Assembly (NCBI GenBank): GCA_963674805.2
Contig: CAXXNY010000005.1
Location: forward strand, 1 to 64,000
DNA from: CALMFG01 sp963674805
GTDB taxonomy: Bacteria; Bacillota; Clostridia; Christensenellales; CALMFG01
Reading direction: 5' to 3'
Length of the DNA stretch: 64,000 nt
Shown: positions 55,116 to 63,556 of the stretch, piece by piece
Layout of the letters: every line of letters starts with the position of its first letter
Position numbering within the stretch: the stretch's first letter is position 1
The notes under the pieces: generated by a model
Databases searched by the model: none
The model's input: the letters and a program-made list of their open reading frames with translations, nothing else
What the model was told of the DNA's origin: nothing
Program-made: the position numbers and the translations under genes

Positions 55116-55664
55116 ATGTTGGAAAATCAAAGAGTCAGGCTTTCGAAAATACTGCTCCAAACCAGTCTGACTGAATTGTTAGCTGAAAAGAGCATCCATA
55201 AGATATCGGTGCGTGAAATCTGTGAGCATGCACAGATCAACCGGACAACATTTTATAAGTACTATGCCAATCAATATGACTTATTAAAAGCCATGGAGAA
55301 TGAAGTGCTGACTCAGATTGACGCATTTTTAAATGTGAATAAAAAGCAGGCGGGGTATGATACTCAGGCGCTCACCAAAATCATGACCTATCTGCAGGAC
55401 AATCTGGGTCTTTGCCGACTGTTGATTAACAATACAGTGGACAGTGAGTTTCCTGAAAAGCTCATTAATCTTTCCAGAATACGCTTGCTGCTGGATGAGC
55501 AGTTGACGCATAAGTATCTAAAAGATGAAATAGACTATGGATATCAGTTTGTGGTGAATGGCGGATTCAGTGTCATGAAGAACTGGATTAATAAAGATGA
55601 ACGTGAATCACCGGAGAAAATCGCGAAAATTCTTGTCAGTATCATATCCAGACTGTTCCCGTAA
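55116..55664 (+). CDS. TetR family transcriptional regulator (beside SDR)
   Basis: 182 residues from ATG 55116; the TTG 15 bases earlier overlaps the ribosome site GAAGG. Helix-turn-helix ISVREICEHAQINRTTFYKYYANQ at residues 30-55, then an all-helical ligand domain. The C-terminal half resembles the TetR_C group with YQFVVNGGFSVMKNWI. Divergent from the SDR gene. Confidence 0.88.
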   Translation: MLENQRVRLSKILLQTSLTELLAEKSIHKISVREICEHAQINRTTFYKYYANQYDLLKAMENEVLTQIDAFLNVNKKQAGYDTQALTKIMTYLQDNLGLCRLLINNTVDSEFPEKLINLSRIRLLLDEQLTHKYLKDEIDYGYQFVVNGGFSVMKNWINKDERESPEKIAKILVSIISRLFP

Positions 55665-55713
55665 AGAGAAACGCAGGAGAAAAGACAGAACGGTTTTATA
55701 AGCGGTAATGCCC

Positions 55714-55742
55714 TTGACAGGTTAAGCCGGTAAAGATAAAAT
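55714..55742 (+). promoter_or_regulatory. Promoter of the ABC-F gene
   Basis: TTGACA (55714-55719) and TAAAAT (55737-55742), spacer 17 bases. It implies a leader of about 190 bases before the ABC-F start. Confidence 0.75.
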
Positions 55743-55781
55743 AGTATTACATTTTAACACCACGGAGGTTGGAAAAGGTAC

Positions 55782-55793
55782 ATGCGTAAATAG
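55782..55793 (+). CDS. Three-codon upstream reading frame (MRK)
   Basis: ATG CGT AAA TAG, preceded by GGAGG and AAAAGG. Short upstream frames with a good ribosome site are the sensor part of attenuators that control ABC-F antibiotic-resistance genes: a drug-stalled ribosome changes the leader fold. Confidence 0.55.
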   Translation: MRK

Positions 55794-55926
55794 TTGATGA
55801 AGATTTTAATGGTATGAATTGAATCTGCCGGAGGATCGGCAGTTGTTCGTGCATCAGGAGAAATCGACAATCAACTGTATTTACGGTGCTTTTTCTGAGA
55901 AAGGGATTTATTTCTTTTGATGCCTT
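55792..55926 (+). promoter_or_regulatory. Attenuator-like leader of the ABC-F gene
   Basis: The segment ATCAACTG (55870-55877) can pair either with AGTTGAT at the upstream frame's stop (55792-55798) or with CAGTTG (55840-55845). The latter competes with a hairpin CTGCCG/CGGCAG (55825-55842). The three mutually exclusive pairings and a T5 run at 55890-55894 suit drug-responsive attenuation, but no classic terminator hairpin was found. Confidence 0.5.
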
Positions 55927-57549
55927 TTGGAGGTGTTTTTTATTTTACTTATCGATATCAATCAGTTATTAATGGAATACGGGGAACGCAGGCTGTTTTT
56001 AATCAAAGCGTTAACGGTCTATTCAAACGATAAAATCGGCATTATCGGCGAGAACGGAGCAGGCAAAACGACACTGCTGGATATAATCGCGGGGAATATG
56101 CAGCCGTCTGCCGGAAGTGCGGCAGCATACGGACCGGTCAGCTATATCAACCAAAACGTTACGGATATCCCCGACAAAGAAGAAACGGATGAGAAATATC
56201 AATGGCAGGTGCCCGGCAATCCCTACAGCGGAGGCGAAGTGATGCGGGCCAAGATTGCGGATGCGCTGGCGAAACGCAGTGATATATTAATCTGCGACGA
56301 ACCAACATCCAATCTGGATGAAAAGGGGATCCGTAAGCTTGAAGATGCCTTGACAACATTTAAAGGGGCCGTTTTATTGGTCAGCCATGACCGCAAGCTG
56401 ATGGACAAGGTTTGCTCAAAAATATGGGAGATCAGGGACGGGCGCATCACAGTGATAAACGGCAACTATTCGACATTTAAACAACAGCAGGAACAGATAC
56501 GGCAAAACCAGCAGAAGGAATATGACCAGTACATCCGGACAAAGAAGAGCTTGGAGCAGGCACTGCAGGACAGGAGCGGCAAAGCGCAAAGTATGACGAA
56601 AACACCCGCGCGTATGGGAAACAGCGAAGCCAGACTGCACCGGATGGACGTCAGGCAGCGTGCGGGCAAGGTGAGCGGCAGCGCCGGGAACATCAAAAGC
56701 CGGCTTGATAAACTTGAAGCAAAGGATAAGGTAAAAGCCGAAACAAACTACCGGTTTAAAGCCAATGTCAATATACAAAAAGCAGGCAGAACGGTAGTCA
56801 GCGTTAATGGTTTAAGCTTTTCTTATGGTCGGACGGAAATTCTTTGGGATATCTCTTTTCGGGTTAACCGCGGGGACCGCGTTTGCATCACAGGCGATAA
56901 CGGAAGCGGGAAGACCACGCTTCTGGACTGCATTGCCCGCGGGCATGAAACCGTCAGGATAAATCCTCAAGACGAAATCGGGTATTTTGACCAGAACAGC
57001 CTTGGATTAGACGACGACAAGAATATACTGGAATGGGTGATGCAGACAAGCCGATTGCCGGAGCATTTATCGAGAACGGTTTTAGCCGAGCTTGGCATCA
57101 GGCGGGAGAATGTGTATAAGCAGATACGGATGCTGTCCGGCGGCGAAAGAAGCAAAACCGCGCTGGCGGCATTGCTGTGCCGTCAGTGTTCGCTCTTGAT
57201 TTTGGATGAGCCCACGAATTACCTTGACATTTATATGCTCGAAGCGCTTGAGCGAATGTTGACCGCCTATGAGGGGACGCTCATTTTTGTTTCACATGAC
57301 CGGCGGTTCAGACAGAATATTGCCAGCCGGATACTGCACTTGGATAATGGCCGGCTTGCAGAAAAAGATTTATGCCTTAAGAAAGAAAGCGGGGAAGTGA
57401 AGACACAAATTACGCTGATGGAGCTTAAAGCAGAGGCGTTGATTGAAAGCAAAAAACGGGTATGCGAAGCTGAGCACGAAAAAATAGAGCGCGAATACCA
57501 GCAGATTATCAGTAAAATCAACGATTTGAAAATGGAATCAGAGAACTAA
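55927..57549 (+). CDS. ABC-F family ATPase, ribosomal protection type
   Basis: About 535 residues. Two ATPase cassettes: GENGAGKTTLLD, YSGGEVMRAKIADAL and LICDEPTSNLDEKG; then GDNGSGKTTLLD, LSGGERSKTALAALL and LILDEPTNYLDIYM, with a long charged linker (residues 170-270) between. The first cassette is short, as in Vml/Lsa/Vga antibiotic-resistance ABC-F proteins, which act on the ribosome and remove drugs; there are no membrane helices. The start is uncertain: TTG 55927 lies within the ribosome site GGAGGTG, and the codon at the best distance is ATT 55942. Confidence 0.85.
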   Translation: MEVFFILLIDINQLLMEYGERRLFLIKALTVYSNDKIGIIGENGAGKTTLLDIIAGNMQPSAGSAAAYGPVSYINQNVTDIPDKEETDEKYQWQVPGNPYSGGEVMRAKIADALAKRSDILICDEPTSNLDEKGIRKLEDALTTFKGAVLLVSHDRKLMDKVCSKIWEIRDGRITVINGNYSTFKQQQEQIRQNQQKEYDQYIRTKKSLEQALQDRSGKAQSMTKTPARMGNSEARLHRMDVRQRAGKVSGSAGNIKSRLDKLEAKDKVKAETNYRFKANVNIQKAGRTVVSVNGLSFSYGRTEILWDISFRVNRGDRVCITGDNGSGKTTLLDCIARGHETVRINPQDEIGYFDQNSLGLDDDKNILEWVMQTSRLPEHLSRTVLAELGIRRENVYKQIRMLSGGERSKTALAALLCRQCSLLILDEPTNYLDIYMLEALERMLTAYEGTLIFVSHDRRFRQNIASRILHLDNGRLAEKDLCLKKESGEVKTQITLMELKAEALIESKKRVCEAEHEKIEREYQQIISKINDLKMESEN

Positions 57550-57612
57550 AAGAGTGGGCTGATGGGTGGGCCTGACAAGCCAAAGATAGCCTGCCAGGCC
57601 CGTGGTGTCAGA

Positions 57613-58983
57613 TTATGAATGAATATCAGCGGACATAGCGGGTTCTGTCTGCTGATTGGTGTGTTGCGTCCATAAACGATCGGCAGTTGCGGCCCAAATT
57701 TCGGCCGTGGGTTTTGTCTTGGCGCAAAGCGCATCCACATCTTCGGGGGATTCCATGTCGGTGGATTTAGCGTTTGATCTTTTCACCATGGCGGCGAGCG
57801 CTTCCGGATTATCTAACAGCGGGCAGGGGCGCAGATGGTTTTGGTTAAACGGCTGTCCGCAGCGATACGCTTGGAAAAGCGGGGATTTAAGCGCTTCCAG
57901 CAATGTGACATCATGAATGTTGACGTTTGAATAATGGATAAAGGCGCAGGGCTCGGCATCTCCCGCCGCATTGATGTGGAAGTAACTCCGTCCGCCTGCA
58001 ATACAGCCTTTGGTGAATTCCCCGTCGTTCCAGAAATCCAAGGCGAATATCGGCTTGGTTTGGCGTATTTCGCGGACCCTGTGGTACATATACTCGCGCT
58101 GCTCTGCAGTTGCTATGAGATCCGGCTGGGCATCTTTACCGACGGGCATATAGGTGAAGTTCCATGCAAACCGGCAGCCGCGTCGGATCATATCATCGAC
58201 AAACTCATCCGAACCGACGCTTTCGGTGTTATGACGGTGGTAACAGGTAGAATAGCCGAATAAAAGGTGATGCGCCTGCATGCGTGCCATCGCATCAATG
58301 ACCTTACGGTAAGTGCCTTCGCCGCGCCGCATGTCGGTAGATGCTTTATCGCCTTCAATAGAGAACGCCAGTGTGAAATTGCCGACGCGCAGCAGCTCTT
58401 TACAGAAAGCATCATCCACTAAGGTGCCGTTCGTAAATGCGAAGAAATAGCAATCCGGATGCATTTCACAGAGTTTGATGATATCCGCTTTGCGTACAAG
58501 CGGTTCACCGCCGGAGAATATGTAAAAATAGGTACCCATTTCTTTTCCCTGACGGCAGATAGAATCCATCGTTTCCAGAGTCAGATTGTGCTTGTTGCTA
58601 TACTGCGCTGCCCAGCATCCGATACAAGAAAGGTTACAGGCGCTGGTTGGATCCATTAGTATCGCCCAGGGCACATTGCAGTTATAACGCTCTTTTGTTT
58701 CACGGGCGCGTGCGGCGCCTTCAAGGCTTGCATTAACCACAAAGTTCTTAACCGCTTTTTCCAAAACATTTTTATCGAGTTCTTCAAACAGACTAACCGC
58801 CAACTGGCGCCAATTACTGCTTTCGTCAAGCAGCGCTTCACGTATTAACCGCAGTTGATTTGCGTGAATCTGTTCCCGGTCCAGCTTCTCTGCCACAGCG
58901 AGCATTTTGGGCAGTTTATCTATCGGATTATCGGTTACGTAATGTACAAGCATACTGACTGCTGCTTTTTGGAGCTTATTCAT
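57613..58983 (-). CDS. Radical SAM/SPASM domain protein
   Basis: 456 residues from ATG 58983 behind GAGGAGGA. Residues 1-105 are an uncommon helical N-terminal part (LPKMLAVAEKLDREQIHANQ). The radical SAM cluster is DPTSACNLSCIGCWAAQY, then IFSGGEPLVRK; the C-terminal part has CIAGGRSYFHINAAGDAEPC, then NHLRPCPLLDNPE, a SPASM-type cluster region. Such proteins modify peptides or act on lipids and sugars; the substrate is not known. Its promoter carries a TetR operator (59025) also found before the regulator gene upstream. Confidence 0.85.
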   Translation of the reverse strand: MNKLQKAAVSMLVHYVTDNPIDKLPKMLAVAEKLDREQIHANQLRLIREALLDESSNWRQLAVSLFEELDKNVLEKAVKNFVVNASLEGAARARETKERYNCNVPWAILMDPTSACNLSCIGCWAAQYSNKHNLTLETMDSICRQGKEMGTYFYIFSGGEPLVRKADIIKLCEMHPDCYFFAFTNGTLVDDAFCKELLRVGNFTLAFSIEGDKASTDMRRGEGTYRKVIDAMARMQAHHLLFGYSTCYHRHNTESVGSDEFVDDMIRRGCRFAWNFTYMPVGKDAQPDLIATAEQREYMYHRVREIRQTKPIFALDFWNDGEFTKGCIAGGRSYFHINAAGDAEPCAFIHYSNVNIHDVTLLEALKSPLFQAYRCGQPFNQNHLRPCPLLDNPEALAAMVKRSNAKSTDMESPEDVDALCAKTKPTAEIWAATADRLWTQHTNQQTEPAMSADIHS

Positions 58984-59024
58984 GACTGTCCTCCTCTTCA
59001 TAAAAACGATTAACATAATCACTG

Positions 59025-59042
59025 ACTGACCGTCCGGTCAGT
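59025..59042. promoter_or_regulatory. TetR operator upstream of the radical SAM gene
   Basis: ACTGACCG (59025-59032) and CGGTCAGT (59035-59042) with a 2-base centre, 42 bases before the radical SAM start. A like core TGACCGGTCA lies before the regulator gene at 59815. Confidence 0.7.
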
Positions 59043-59085
59043 TTTTAGGATAAAGAAACTCCGAAAGGTTTCGGATTAATATTAA

Positions 59086-59799
59086 TTATGCTTGATTGGA
59101 TAGCAGAATATCACTTCCTTTTGTCAGCGCAGACAGCAGGGTCTTGGACGAACGGATAAACGATGCCTGCAGTTCTTTGTCACTGAGCTTACTGAGAAGC
59201 TTGAATTTATCATAATAAACAGCAAAGTTTACAAGCGGCATAATTGAAAAGAAGGATTTAAAAATCTGAAAATCAAATGTGTAGTTAAAATCATTATCGG
59301 CCTCCGCTATCGTCTTAAAAATAAGGCTGTCCGACTTGTTAATACCAAGATCAATCACCTGAAACAAAGCATCCTGATGTTTGGTATCCTTTAATGATTC
59401 CAGCATGAGTATCCGGAATACAGCGCGGTTTTTAAGGACGAAACCAAGAATACGTTCATAGTAAAGGTTCAGGCTGTTTGTAAACGAATGGACAGCTGCC
59501 TCGCTGATGAACCGGAGCCGGTCGGGTAAGATGTCCAGACGTCCGTCCTCTATCATCTGAATGATGCTGGAATGAACAAAGTCCATAGCAATTGAGGTCG
59601 CGTTTTCCAACAGCGAATGGACCAAGCCATCCAGAATTTCTTCCTTGCTTTTGAAGTAATAATAGATCAGTGCCTTTGTAACACCGGCAGTTTCCGCGAT
59701 TTCGTTGACCCGCGTTGCATCAAATCCCTTTTCGGAAAATAATTTGATTGAAGCGTTTTCAATGCGGTTTTTTGCGTCACTACTCTTAGTATTTTCCAA
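59086..59799 (-). CDS. TetR family transcriptional regulator (radical SAM unit)
   Basis: 237 residues. Helix-turn-helix ATRVNEIAETAGVTKALIYYYFKSKEEI at residues 28-55 after NRIENASIKLFSEKGF. Long C-terminal helical ligand part. Same strand as, and just upstream of, the radical SAM gene; the two palindromes (59025, 59815) suggest it represses both itself and that gene. Confidence 0.9.
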   Translation of the reverse strand: MENTKSSDAKNRIENASIKLFSEKGFDATRVNEIAETAGVTKALIYYYFKSKEEILDGLVHSLLENATSIAMDFVHSSIIQMIEDGRLDILPDRLRFISEAAVHSFTNSLNLYYERILGFVLKNRAVFRILMLESLKDTKHQDALFQVIDLGINKSDSLIFKTIAEADNDFNYTFDFQIFKSFFSIMPLVNFAVYYDKFKLLSKLSDKELQASFIRSSKTLLSALTKGSDILLSNQA

Positions 59800-59814
59800 A
59801 TTAATTCTCCTGAC

Positions 59815-59824
59815 TGACCGGTCA
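59815..59824. promoter_or_regulatory. TetR operator before its own gene
   Basis: TGACCGGTCA, a perfect palindrome 16 bases upstream of the TetR start, sharing the TGACCG/CGGTCA arms with the site at 59025. Confidence 0.65.
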
Positions 59825-59899
59825 TTTAATTTTAGTATAACATATTATTATCGATTGTCAATAGACAGAGCGTTATAAAGCAGGACAAAGAATAACTAC

Positions 59900-59928
59900 T
59901 TGACAATTTATAGAAAGAGCCATATAAT
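59900..59928 (+). promoter_or_regulatory. Consensus promoter for the third TetR gene
   Basis: TTGACA (59900-59905) and TATAAT (59923-59928), spacer 17 bases, both perfect. The operator starts on the next base. Confidence 0.88.
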
Positions 59929-59960
59929 GTGAATCATGATTCATATGAATCATGATTCAC
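59929..59960. promoter_or_regulatory. 32-bp palindrome, two tandem 14-bp operators
   Basis: The stretch is a perfect palindrome made of two copies of the 14-bp palindrome TGAATCATGATTCA (59930-59943 and 59946-59959) 2 bases apart. It covers the transcription start, so a bound TetR (perhaps two dimers) would block the promoter. Confidence 0.8.
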
Positions 59961-59980
59961 ATTTCACTTAGGAGAAAACG

Positions 59981-60628
59981 ATGCCTAAAAAAACATTTTA
60001 TAATCTGCCGGAGGAAAAGCGGCAGAAAATTGAGCAGGTTGCGTTAATGGAGTTTGCCGACAAAGACTACCGGGATGTTTATGTTACCGAAATTATCAAG
60101 CAGTCCGGAATAGCGGGCGGGAGCTTTTATCAATATTTTGAAGACAAGCAGGATTTATTTCTGTATATGATGGAGACCATCAGGCAGGATAAAATTAGAT
60201 TTATGCAGGACGATGCTGGCAGAAATATAAAAAGTGAAGGCTTTATTGATTTAGTAAAAGCCACTATGTTTTCCGGCATATTATTCGGCCTGAAACGCCC
60301 TTTGCAAATGCGGTTTTTAGATCGCTTGATGGAAAGCCCGATCAGAGAAATTGCTGCCAATGAAGTAAAACTGGCGGCTATGGATTACTGGGAAAACCTG
60401 ATTGCGCAAGCGGTGGAATCCGGTGAACTCCGGGATGATATCCCTGCTGCGTTTTTGAGCAGGGCGCTGTCTGCCGCGAGTATTGAACTCAGCCGTTATA
60501 CTGTCGAAAAAGGAAAACTGAAAACGCTCAATGAACAGGGCGACAGGGAACGCTTAGAAGAGGAATTATGGATTTTTGCGGAGCAGTTTGCCAACATGTT
60601 TTGGGGTGGATTCAAAAAGGGCTCGTAA
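59981..60628 (+). CDS. TetR family transcriptional regulator (acyltransferase unit)
   Basis: 215 residues, ATG behind TTAGGAGAA. N-terminal KKTFYNLPEEKRQKIEQVAL and helix-turn-helix YVTEIIKQSGIAGGSFYQYFEDKQDLF near residues 30-55. Followed 43 bases later by a condensation-type acyltransferase, probably on the same transcript, so both would be under the tandem operator upstream. Confidence 0.9.
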   Translation: MPKKTFYNLPEEKRQKIEQVALMEFADKDYRDVYVTEIIKQSGIAGGSFYQYFEDKQDLFLYMMETIRQDKIRFMQDDAGRNIKSEGFIDLVKATMFSGILFGLKRPLQMRFLDRLMESPIREIAANEVKLAAMDYWENLIAQAVESGELRDDIPAAFLSRALSAASIELSRYTVEKGKLKTLNEQGDRERLEEELWIFAEQFANMFWGGFKKGS

Positions 60629-60671
60629 TCTTTGAATGTGTATGAGCGGAAGATAATCAGGAGGGAAGACC

Positions 60672-62141
60672 ATGGAAAATCAAGCGGTTTCGAACCATCA
60701 GGAACTCGTTGTGCCCGGCAGATACCGGCCGGTTTGGAATTTTGAGCGCAAATTCGTTAAGTCGCCTGCCGCTAATGTTTCAGTTGTTGCAACACTGAGC
60801 GGACCGATTGATGTGCCGCGCATGAAACGTGCACTGGTCAGACTCCAGGAAATGCACCCGATGCTTCGATCGCGTATTGTTGAGGATGCGGATCATAAAG
60901 CCTATATACACCTTGACCATGTGCCGGAAGTGCCGCTTCAAGTCATTAAACGTGCTTCCGACCGGCAATGGTATGACGCGTTGGCCAAAGAGCACAAACG
61001 TCCGTTTAACCAGGGAACCGGGCCGTTGATACGTTTCATATTATTGTTATCCGACCGTCCCAAACAGCCGTCCGAACTGATTGTGTTCTGCCAGCATACC
61101 ATTTGTGATGCAACAGCGCTTGCAAACTGTATCAGAGACTTGCTTCAGCTTTATGCCGACCCGACCTGTCCGTCAGCGCCGGTTTTCCCGCCGCAGACAT
61201 TGGAACGCATGATGCCGCAGGGAGAAGCGCCAAAAGGCCTGGCGTCCGGACTTAAGCGTTTTGTCATGAAAACGATGAACCAGAAATGGCGGAAGAACCC
61301 TTTCATTTTCACAAGACAGGACTTTCTGGATATACACAAGGCGTATTGGCAGCAGAAAGCCTACAGGTTTATTCTGATGGAATTAAACCGCAAGGAGACC
61401 GCTGTGCTGACCCAGAGGTGCAGGGATAATGGTGTTACGGTTAATTCCGCCCTGATCGTTGCATTTGTCAAAGCCTATCAGGATATTATCGGGCCGCTGC
61501 CCAAAGACAATCTGGTCATCCCTTATGATTTGAGAAGAAGGTCTGAACACTATAAAAATGTATTCTGTCTGTTAATCAGCAGTCTGGAACTCTCGCTTTC
61601 CAATGTGATACAGGATGACTTTTGGTGTTCAGCCAGAGCGCTGCATGATGAGATTGCAAAAAAAATCAATCAAAAAAGCGTATTTGGGATTATCAGCGAT
61701 ATGCAGAGCCTGGACGGCTCAATATTGGATACGCTCGGCCTTGCCACCAACGCATCTTATATGCCGGAAGAATCCCCGAACTACGAAAAAGTGCGGCAGT
61801 TTCTCAACGATAAAAAAAATCTGGCCAATGTTTTCTCTGAAAAATTCAGGGACGCGCTGCCAGACGTGATCATGACTAACCTCGGCCGGATGGACTATCC
61901 GGAAGAATATGACGGCATCAAGCTTGACAAGATGTTCTTCACCCCTTCGGCGTCAGAGACCATCCCGCTTCAGCTGGCAGCTGTTGGCGTTTCCGGTGTG
62001 TTAACGCTGACGATCAATTTTATTGATGATTTGTATCCGGCGGATGACTCGCGAATGGAGGCATATATCAAAATACGCAATAAGGCATTGGATTATCTGA
62101 ACCTATCGGATTCCGGCGCCAAATCAGACCGGGCATTTTAA
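60672..62141 (+). CDS. Stand-alone condensation-domain acyltransferase
   Basis: 489 residues, ATG behind AGGAGGGAAG. The HxxxD catalytic motif is HTICD (His142, Asp146), in IVFCQHTICDATALANCI, the hallmark of NRPS condensation, PapA-like and alcohol acyltransferase enzymes. The C-terminal half has VIPYDLRRRS and IMTNLGRMDYPEEYDGI. There is no carrier protein or NRPS gene nearby, so it probably moves an acyl group between CoA (or another carrier) and an alcohol or amine. Product unknown. Confidence 0.82.
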   Translation: MENQAVSNHQELVVPGRYRPVWNFERKFVKSPAANVSVVATLSGPIDVPRMKRALVRLQEMHPMLRSRIVEDADHKAYIHLDHVPEVPLQVIKRASDRQWYDALAKEHKRPFNQGTGPLIRFILLLSDRPKQPSELIVFCQHTICDATALANCIRDLLQLYADPTCPSAPVFPPQTLERMMPQGEAPKGLASGLKRFVMKTMNQKWRKNPFIFTRQDFLDIHKAYWQQKAYRFILMELNRKETAVLTQRCRDNGVTVNSALIVAFVKAYQDIIGPLPKDNLVIPYDLRRRSEHYKNVFCLLISSLELSLSNVIQDDFWCSARALHDEIAKKINQKSVFGIISDMQSLDGSILDTLGLATNASYMPEESPNYEKVRQFLNDKKNLANVFSEKFRDALPDVIMTNLGRMDYPEEYDGIKLDKMFFTPSASETIPLQLAAVGVSGVLTLTINFIDDLYPADDSRMEAYIKIRNKALDYLNLSDSGAKSDRAF

Positions 62142-62207
62142 TCTCGGACCGATTGCAAAGTCCGGCACAAAGACAGGGGACGCAAACGAATGATGCTTGC
62201 GCGTACA

Positions 62208-62540
62208 CTATTTCTTTTGCTTCTCCTGCCGCATTTCAAACAAAACCTCAATGTCTGATGCAAACTCTTCAGCTGTCTGTGTTTCTTTCTTTGTGAGTTC
62301 TTCGAGCACTTCAAATTTGAATGCTTCTGAACCGTATGCTTTCCAGTCTTTGAGCATACTTGGTTCGGGGCAGGTTTTTGTGCTGAGCGAAAACGTATGA
62401 CGGTTTTTTGAACCCTGCATATCTGTGGTTTTATGGAGCCATACCTGTCCGGTTTCCGTACAGCGGATGCAGTAAACACCGCCGGTCATTGTACGGGTTT
62501 TATATTGAGCCGCAATATCTTTTCTTGATTGTTTATCCAT
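62208..62540 (-). CDS. GIY-YIG-like small protein
   Basis: 110 residues from ATG 62540 (GGAG upstream; the GTG five codons earlier is too close). GVYCIRCTETGQVWLHKTTD resembles the first GIY-YIG strands, with GVY in place of GIY; YGSEAFKFEVLEELTKKE fits the later part of the fold. The second half of the motif is not obvious (no clear YIG), so nuclease activity is uncertain. Convergent with the acyltransferase gene. Confidence 0.6.
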   Translation of the reverse strand: MDKQSRKDIAAQYKTRTMTGGVYCIRCTETGQVWLHKTTDMQGSKNRHTFSLSTKTCPEPSMLKDWKAYGSEAFKFEVLEELTKKETQTAEEFASDIEVLFEMRQEKQKK

Positions 62541-62889
62541 TGATTTAATTACCACTCCGTTTGTTTGACTTTTATCCGCCTAAAGTCCAGTTAGAACCTA
62601 ACGCACAATTGCTATTTTAGTATACATCCTTACTTTTTTCAATCAATCATTTAACTTGTGTGTTTAGATACCCTTCACACAGTATTGAATCCGTAGCTAA
62701 TATAATAGACATTGTCGTCGGCCTGAACGATTGGATACACAATGCCTGCGCCGTCTATGTCAGCACAACTCACTGTATCCGGATTTTGATCAACTTTTTT
62801 ATAATTATTTTTGTATTTACTGTTCCAAAATCCGAAAATAGAAGTTATGATAGTAAAAATATTATTATTAATTACTTGTGGAGATTCTA
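62541..62889 (+). other. Region upstream of xpt without a clear gene
   Basis: About 350 AT-rich bases. A plus-strand reading of 76 residues (62660-62890) lacks a ribosome site and a good codon pattern. I see no purine riboswitch core here. There is presumably an xpt promoter, but no convincing -35/-10 pair. Confidence 0.5.
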
Positions 62890-63462
62890 ATGGAGCTATT
62901 AAAAAAGCGTATATTATCAGACGGAAGGGTTAAGAGCGGTAATATCATCAAAGTGGATGGTTTTATCAATCACCAAATCGATATTAATCTGATGAATGAA
63001 ATCGGTAAAGAATTCAAGGCAATATTCGATGGAGAAGATATTACGAAAATCATCACGATTGAAGCAAGCGGCATTGCGATTGCATGCTTCGCCGCACTGC
63101 ACTTTAATGTTCCGGTTGTCTTTGCTAAAAAGTCGGAAAGCAAAAATATCGACGGCGAAGTCTATAAGACTCTTGTCACCAGCTACACCAGAGGGAAAGA
63201 ATATACGGTTATTCTTGAGAAACGCCATTTAACCTCTGATGACAGAATCCTGATTATCGATGATATTCTTGCAACAGGCAAAGCCCAGCGGGGTCTTTTG
63301 GATATCAGCAATCAGGCAGGCGCTCAGGTTGCAGGCATCGGCGTTGTTATCGAGAAGGGCTTTCAGGGCGGCGGCGACCAACTTCGCAGTGCCGGATACA
63401 ATGTACAGAGTCTGGCGATTATTGAAAGCATGGAAAATGAAACCGTAACATTCCGTGATTAG
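62890..63462 (+). CDS. xpt: Xanthine phosphoribosyltransferase
   Basis: 190 residues from ATG 62890 behind GTGGAG. MELLKKRILSDGRVKSGNIIKVDGFINHQ is the typical N-terminus of Xpt; IEASGIAIACFAALHFNVPVVFAKK and the PRPP-binding loop ILIIDDILATGKAQRGLLD follow. It makes XMP from xanthine and PRPP for purine salvage. Length agrees with Bacillus Xpt. A terminator follows. Confidence 0.95.
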   Translation: MELLKKRILSDGRVKSGNIIKVDGFINHQIDINLMNEIGKEFKAIFDGEDITKIITIEASGIAIACFAALHFNVPVVFAKKSESKNIDGEVYKTLVTSYTRGKEYTVILEKRHLTSDDRILIIDDILATGKAQRGLLDISNQAGAQVAGIGVVIEKGFQGGGDQLRSAGYNVQSLAIIESMENETVTFRD

Positions 63463-63525
63463 TGCATTGACCTGATTTTCACATGCCGATAAAGGTTCAC
63501 TTTGCGATATAAATCAACACGAAGC

Positions 63526-63556
63526 ACCCTCAGCTAGACTGAGGGTTTACTTTTAT
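63526..63556 (+). terminator. Intrinsic terminator after xpt
   Basis: ACCCTCAG (63526-63533) pairs with CTGAGGGT (63539-63546), 5-base loop, then TTACTTTTAT. Confidence 0.82.

Noticed and set aside
62640..62889. Purine riboswitch before xpt
   Set aside because: xpt genes often have one, but I do not find the conserved loop sequences and paired stems of the guanine aptamer here.
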